Part shown: positions 16,794 to 21,905 of the stretch, one piece after another
Numbering within the stretch: the stretch's first letter is position 1
How the letters are laid out: every line of letters starts with the position of its first letter
DNA from: JBGPHT01 sp041484525
GTDB taxonomy: Bacteria > Acidobacteriota > Terriglobia > Bryobacterales > Bryobacteraceae
Reading direction: 5' to 3'
Assembly: GCA_041484525.1 (NCBI GenBank)
Contig: JBGPHT010000130.1
Span: forward strand, 1-21,905
Length of the DNA: 21,905 bases
The notes under the pieces: model-generated
The model's input: the letters and a program-made list of their open reading frames with translations, nothing else
The model's database searches: none
Told to the model about the DNA's origin: nothing
Translations under genes and position numbers: made by a program

Positions 16794-18473
16794 TCAGTGC
16801 TGGAGAAGTTCGAGATAGGCGCGGCGGGCGCCGGGATCGGATTGTCCGTTGTAGGGGTGATCGAGGTAGAGCGCGAGCGATCGGCGGGCACGATCCCGAT
16901 CGCCGGAGCGCAGGAAGTAGTCGCCCAGGGTGCGCGCGCAGAGAGAGAATTCGGGATCGCGTTCCACGTGCAGGCGGCATTCCGCTTCCAGGTGGTCGAC
17001 GATGCGGCGCTTGTCGAGGACCGGCATGCCGGCCGGAACGTCACGCAGAAAAACCAGCGATTGCGGATCGTCGTAGACGAGCTTCCACTGGTCGTCGTGG
17101 CCGAGCGCGAGTGCCAGCGGATAGAGCGCTCCGGAATTGTATTCGAATGCGTTGAGGACGATGGCGCCGATCCGATACCGATCGAGGGCCCGGGCGCGCG
17201 CGGGGTCGCCGGGCGCGCTCGCGAGAATCGTGCGGTAGTCGGCAAAAACCGACTCGCTGAGCGCACGGCCGTCGATGAATACGCGCTGCCCGCGCCAGAT
17301 GAGGTAGCCGCCGCTTTCGTAGGTATTGAAGAGGGGCGCGGCGATCCGGTGCTCGGCGAGGAACGTGGCTGCACCCGCGGGATAGCGCCATTCGGCTGCG
17401 CGGAGTTGGAAGGAACTGCCGGTCGCGATGCCCCAGATGAGCGCTGCGGCGAGCGCCGGGAGAGCGGCCAACTGCGTCCAACGCGGCAACGGCCGCTGCC
17501 AGGGGAAGTAGCTGGCAATCAGGATGGGAGACAGGAGTCCCACCAGCATCTCGTTGCGGAACGCGGTGAGGGCCGCGGCGGCAAATGCCGCGAAGAGAAT
17601 CCAGTCGGCCGGGCGCACGCGCCGCCAGGAGAGGAGGAGCACGGCCGCGGCAGCGTAGAGCAGAATGTCGAAGGCGTAGGGCGGGCCCCAGAGATCGGCT
17701 CGCGACCACTCGATCAGAGTGGATTGGAGCGCGCTCTGGCGGTACCGCAGGACGGCGGAAATGGCGGCGAATCCGTTGGGGTTGAGTCCGGAGAGGAACA
17801 CTGCGAGTGTGCTCATGGTAAGGATTCGACGGGTGTCGGGGGCGCGGCGCAATAGTGCGTCCATGGAGTAGGCGCCGCAAACCACCCAACCGAGGAAGAA
17901 GCCGCCATGACAGTTGGCCCAGATGACCGAGAGCACGGCCAACAGCCAGAGTCGGCGACGGTCTTCGAAGATGGCGAGGAAGGCGGCAGTGAACACGTAG
18001 GATAGGATGCTCGGGCGGTCGTGCGCGAACTCGATGGCGAGCGGCGCCGCAAGCAGTGCCGCCGCTATTCCCCAGGACCACGACCCGGTACGCCGGCGCG
18101 CCACGAACCCGGTCAGACCGCAGAGCGCGGTCAGGAGGAGTGCCTTCCCAAGCACGACGGCGCCGAGTCCGCCGGTGGCTTCGATCAAGTACCACACTGC
18201 CTGTCCGAGCCACTCGTGCGTGAGGTTGAAGCGGCGGACGGCATCCTCGGCGGGATATGCGGACTTAGCGGCGGCGGTGGTGTAGGCGAACGGATCGGGC
18301 GACGGCAAGCGGTGATGGGTGACGATGTACTTGCCGGTTTCGAGATGCCACCAGGCATCGGAGTCGGCGAGTTCGGTGGAGAAGCGGCCGATCAGGACGA
18401 GGGCGGCGAGGGCCAGGAGCGCAGGGATCAGCCACTGCGGCGGTGATTTGAGAGAGGGTACAGGCTTGCCCAA
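16794..18473 (-). CDS. Polytopic membrane protein, GT-C glycosyltransferase-like
   Basis: A 559-residue protein with about 9-11 membrane helices in its first 370 residues and a soluble C-terminus. After helix 1 comes 'ELADSDAWWHLETGKYI' (34-50), where the acidic pair before WH resembles the first-loop motif of GT-C enzymes, which use polyprenyl-phosphate sugars. Residues 'THEWLGQAVWYL' (85-96) and 'NTYESGGYLIWRGQRVFIDGR' region (split: NTYESGGYLIW, GQRVFIDGR) are typical of a group of uncharacterised bacterial membrane proteins. The last 60 residues ('LGDYFLRSGDRDRARRSLAL') look like a TPR hairpin. The start TTG at 18473 is the first good option, although the ribosome binding site is weak. 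It lies 10 nt after the Uma2 gene. The sugar and acceptor are unknown. Confidence 0.6.
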   Translation of the reverse strand: MGKPVPSLKSPPQWLIPALLALAALVLIGRFSTELADSDAWWHLETGKYIVTHHRLPSPDPFAYTTAAAKSAYPAEDAVRRFNLTHEWLGQAVWYLIEATGGLGAVVLGKALLLTALCGLTGFVARRRTGSWSWGIAAALLAAPLAIEFAHDRPSILSYVFTAAFLAIFEDRRRLWLLAVLSVIWANCHGGFFLGWVVCGAYSMDALLRRAPDTRRILTMSTLAVFLSGLNPNGFAAISAVLRYRQSALQSTLIEWSRADLWGPPYAFDILLYAAAAVLLLSWRRVRPADWILFAAFAAAALTAFRNEMLVGLLSPILIASYFPWQRPLPRWTQLAALPALAAALIWGIATGSSFQLRAAEWRYPAGAATFLAEHRIAAPLFNTYESGGYLIWRGQRVFIDGRALSESVFADYRTILASAPGDPARARALDRYRIGAIVLNAFEYNSGALYPLALALGHDDQWKLVYDDPQSLVFLRDVPAGMPVLDKRRIVDHLEAECRLHVERDPEFSLCARTLGDYFLRSGDRDRARRSLALYLDHPYNGQSDPGARRAYLELLQH

Positions 18474-18483
18474 CTTACCGTCG

Positions 18484-18984
18484 CTATTCGAAGAGTGCCG
18501 CGAGGGGCACGACGATCTCCGGGTGCTCCGTCCTCAGCTCCGTAATTTCGCGGATGCCGTCAGCGGTTACGAGGTCGGCCTTCTGCTTGCGGGGATCGAG
18601 AATCCAGACGTAGGGAACACCGAATGTCACGAAGTCCCGGCAGCGCTTCTGCTGGGCATTCAGACGGTCCTCGACCGACAGCACTTCGATGCACAGGAAG
18701 GGCGGCTTGGTCAGTATCTGCTCTCTGGGTTCTTCGCCGACTACTACGCAGACGTCGGGAACGCGGAAGCGGGTCGGCGACACCTGAACGCGCAACGACA
18801 GGTAGACATGGAGGCCCAATTGGCGGCGCCGCTCAAAAAACCATGCACTGACAGCCATCTGCAACTTCGCGTGATCGAGTTCTCCCAAATTCCGCTCCAC
18901 CACCACGCCGTCCACGTAGTCGCAATCCGGCTGATACGGGGTGTGTAGATATTCCTGAACGGAAACCGAAGTTCCTGTCGCCAT
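18484..18984 (-). CDS. Uma2 family protein (PD-(D/E)XK nuclease fold, DUF820)
   Basis: A 166-residue protein with the Uma2 layout: 'VSVQEYLHTPYQPDCDYVDG' and 'VVVERNLGELDHAKLQ' at the start, the core acidic residues in 'FRVPDVCVV' and 'PPFLCIEVLS', and 'GVPYVWILDPRKQ' towards the end. The fold belongs to the restriction-endonuclease superfamily. The biological role is not established, and many copies occur in Acidobacteria and Cyanobacteria. ATG at 18984 agrees with the family, but it has no clear ribosome binding site and lies only 7 nt after the rpoC terminator stem. There is therefore hardly room for a promoter of its own in between. Confidence 0.88.
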   Translation of the reverse strand: MATGTSVSVQEYLHTPYQPDCDYVDGVVVERNLGELDHAKLQMAVSAWFFERRRQLGLHVYLSLRVQVSPTRFRVPDVCVVVGEEPREQILTKPPFLCIEVLSVEDRLNAQQKRCRDFVTFGVPYVWILDPRKQKADLVTADGIREITELRTEHPEIVVPLAALFE

Positions 18985-18991
18985 AAAAGTT

Positions 18992-19021
18992 ACGGCATCC
19001 GCGCAGAGACGCGGATGCCGT
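18992..19021 (-). terminator. rpoC: Rho-independent terminator of rpoC
   Basis: A perfect 12-bp stem ACGGCATCCGCG / CGCGGATGCCGT with a 6-nt loop, 21 nt after the rpoC stop. On the minus strand it is followed by AACTTTTA, a short T run. The stem is strong and GC-rich, while the T tract is modest, so some read-through into the Uma2 gene is likely. Confidence 0.75.
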
Positions 19022-19042
19022 TCTCCTTCGCCTAACTATATA

Positions 19043-21905
<2,863 letters not shown>

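Overview
The window is a GC-rich bacterial chromosome segment, most likely from an acidobacterium of the Solibacter/Bryobacterales type. I infer this from the gene families rather than from a match. It carries a decayed tail of a PD40 propeller protein ending in a form of 'SDIMLVENFR', an Uma2-family protein, a hicBA pair, a NifJ plus dihydroorotate-dehydrogenase-like pair, and a large ECF sigma/anti-sigma unit. Several genes seem to start at TTG behind good ribosome binding sites.

Layout. 1-2273 (minus): an ECF sigma factor and its zinc-finger, membrane-anchored anti-sigma factor, overlapping by 8 nt, followed by a duplicated copy of the anti-sigma C-terminus. 2483-3553 (plus): a family 2 glycosyltransferase. 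3554-3743: a convergent gap holding a repeat-containing relic of a coding frame. 3744-8326 (minus): nifJ (pyruvate:ferredoxin oxidoreductase) translationally coupled to a dihydroorotate-dehydrogenase-like flavoprotein, with an AT-rich, palindrome-bearing promoter region at 8327-8403. 8404-9734: an accessory stretch with a PD40 pseudogene tail, a hicB-hicA toxin-antitoxin pair and tiny open frames. 9735-10982 (plus): a probable tagaturonate epimerase (UxaE). 11008-18473 (minus): a compact block transcribed in the order GT-C-like membrane protein, HEAT/barrel-sandwich protein, DUF3047-like secreted protein, NAD-dependent reductase, PAP2/Aur1-like protein, GNAT acyltransferase and serine-palmitoyltransferase-like enzyme. 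18484-18984 (minus): an Uma2 protein. 18992-19021: the rpoC terminator. 19043-21905 (minus): rpoC, cut by the window edge inside the catalytic loop.

Most interesting is the 11008-15841 block. Its four core activities are an SPT-like alpha-oxoamine synthase, an extended-SDR/epimerase-type reductase, a GNAT-type acyltransferase and an Aur1/sphingomyelin-synthase-like PAP2 enzyme. They match the steps of a bacterial ceramide or phospho-sphingolipid pathway: condensation, keto reduction, N-acylation and head-group transfer. The PAP2 gene is split by one in-frame TAA followed directly by ATG, so the head-group step is either made from two polypeptides or freshly lost.

The functional calls come from reading protein motifs by eye. 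No database search was run.
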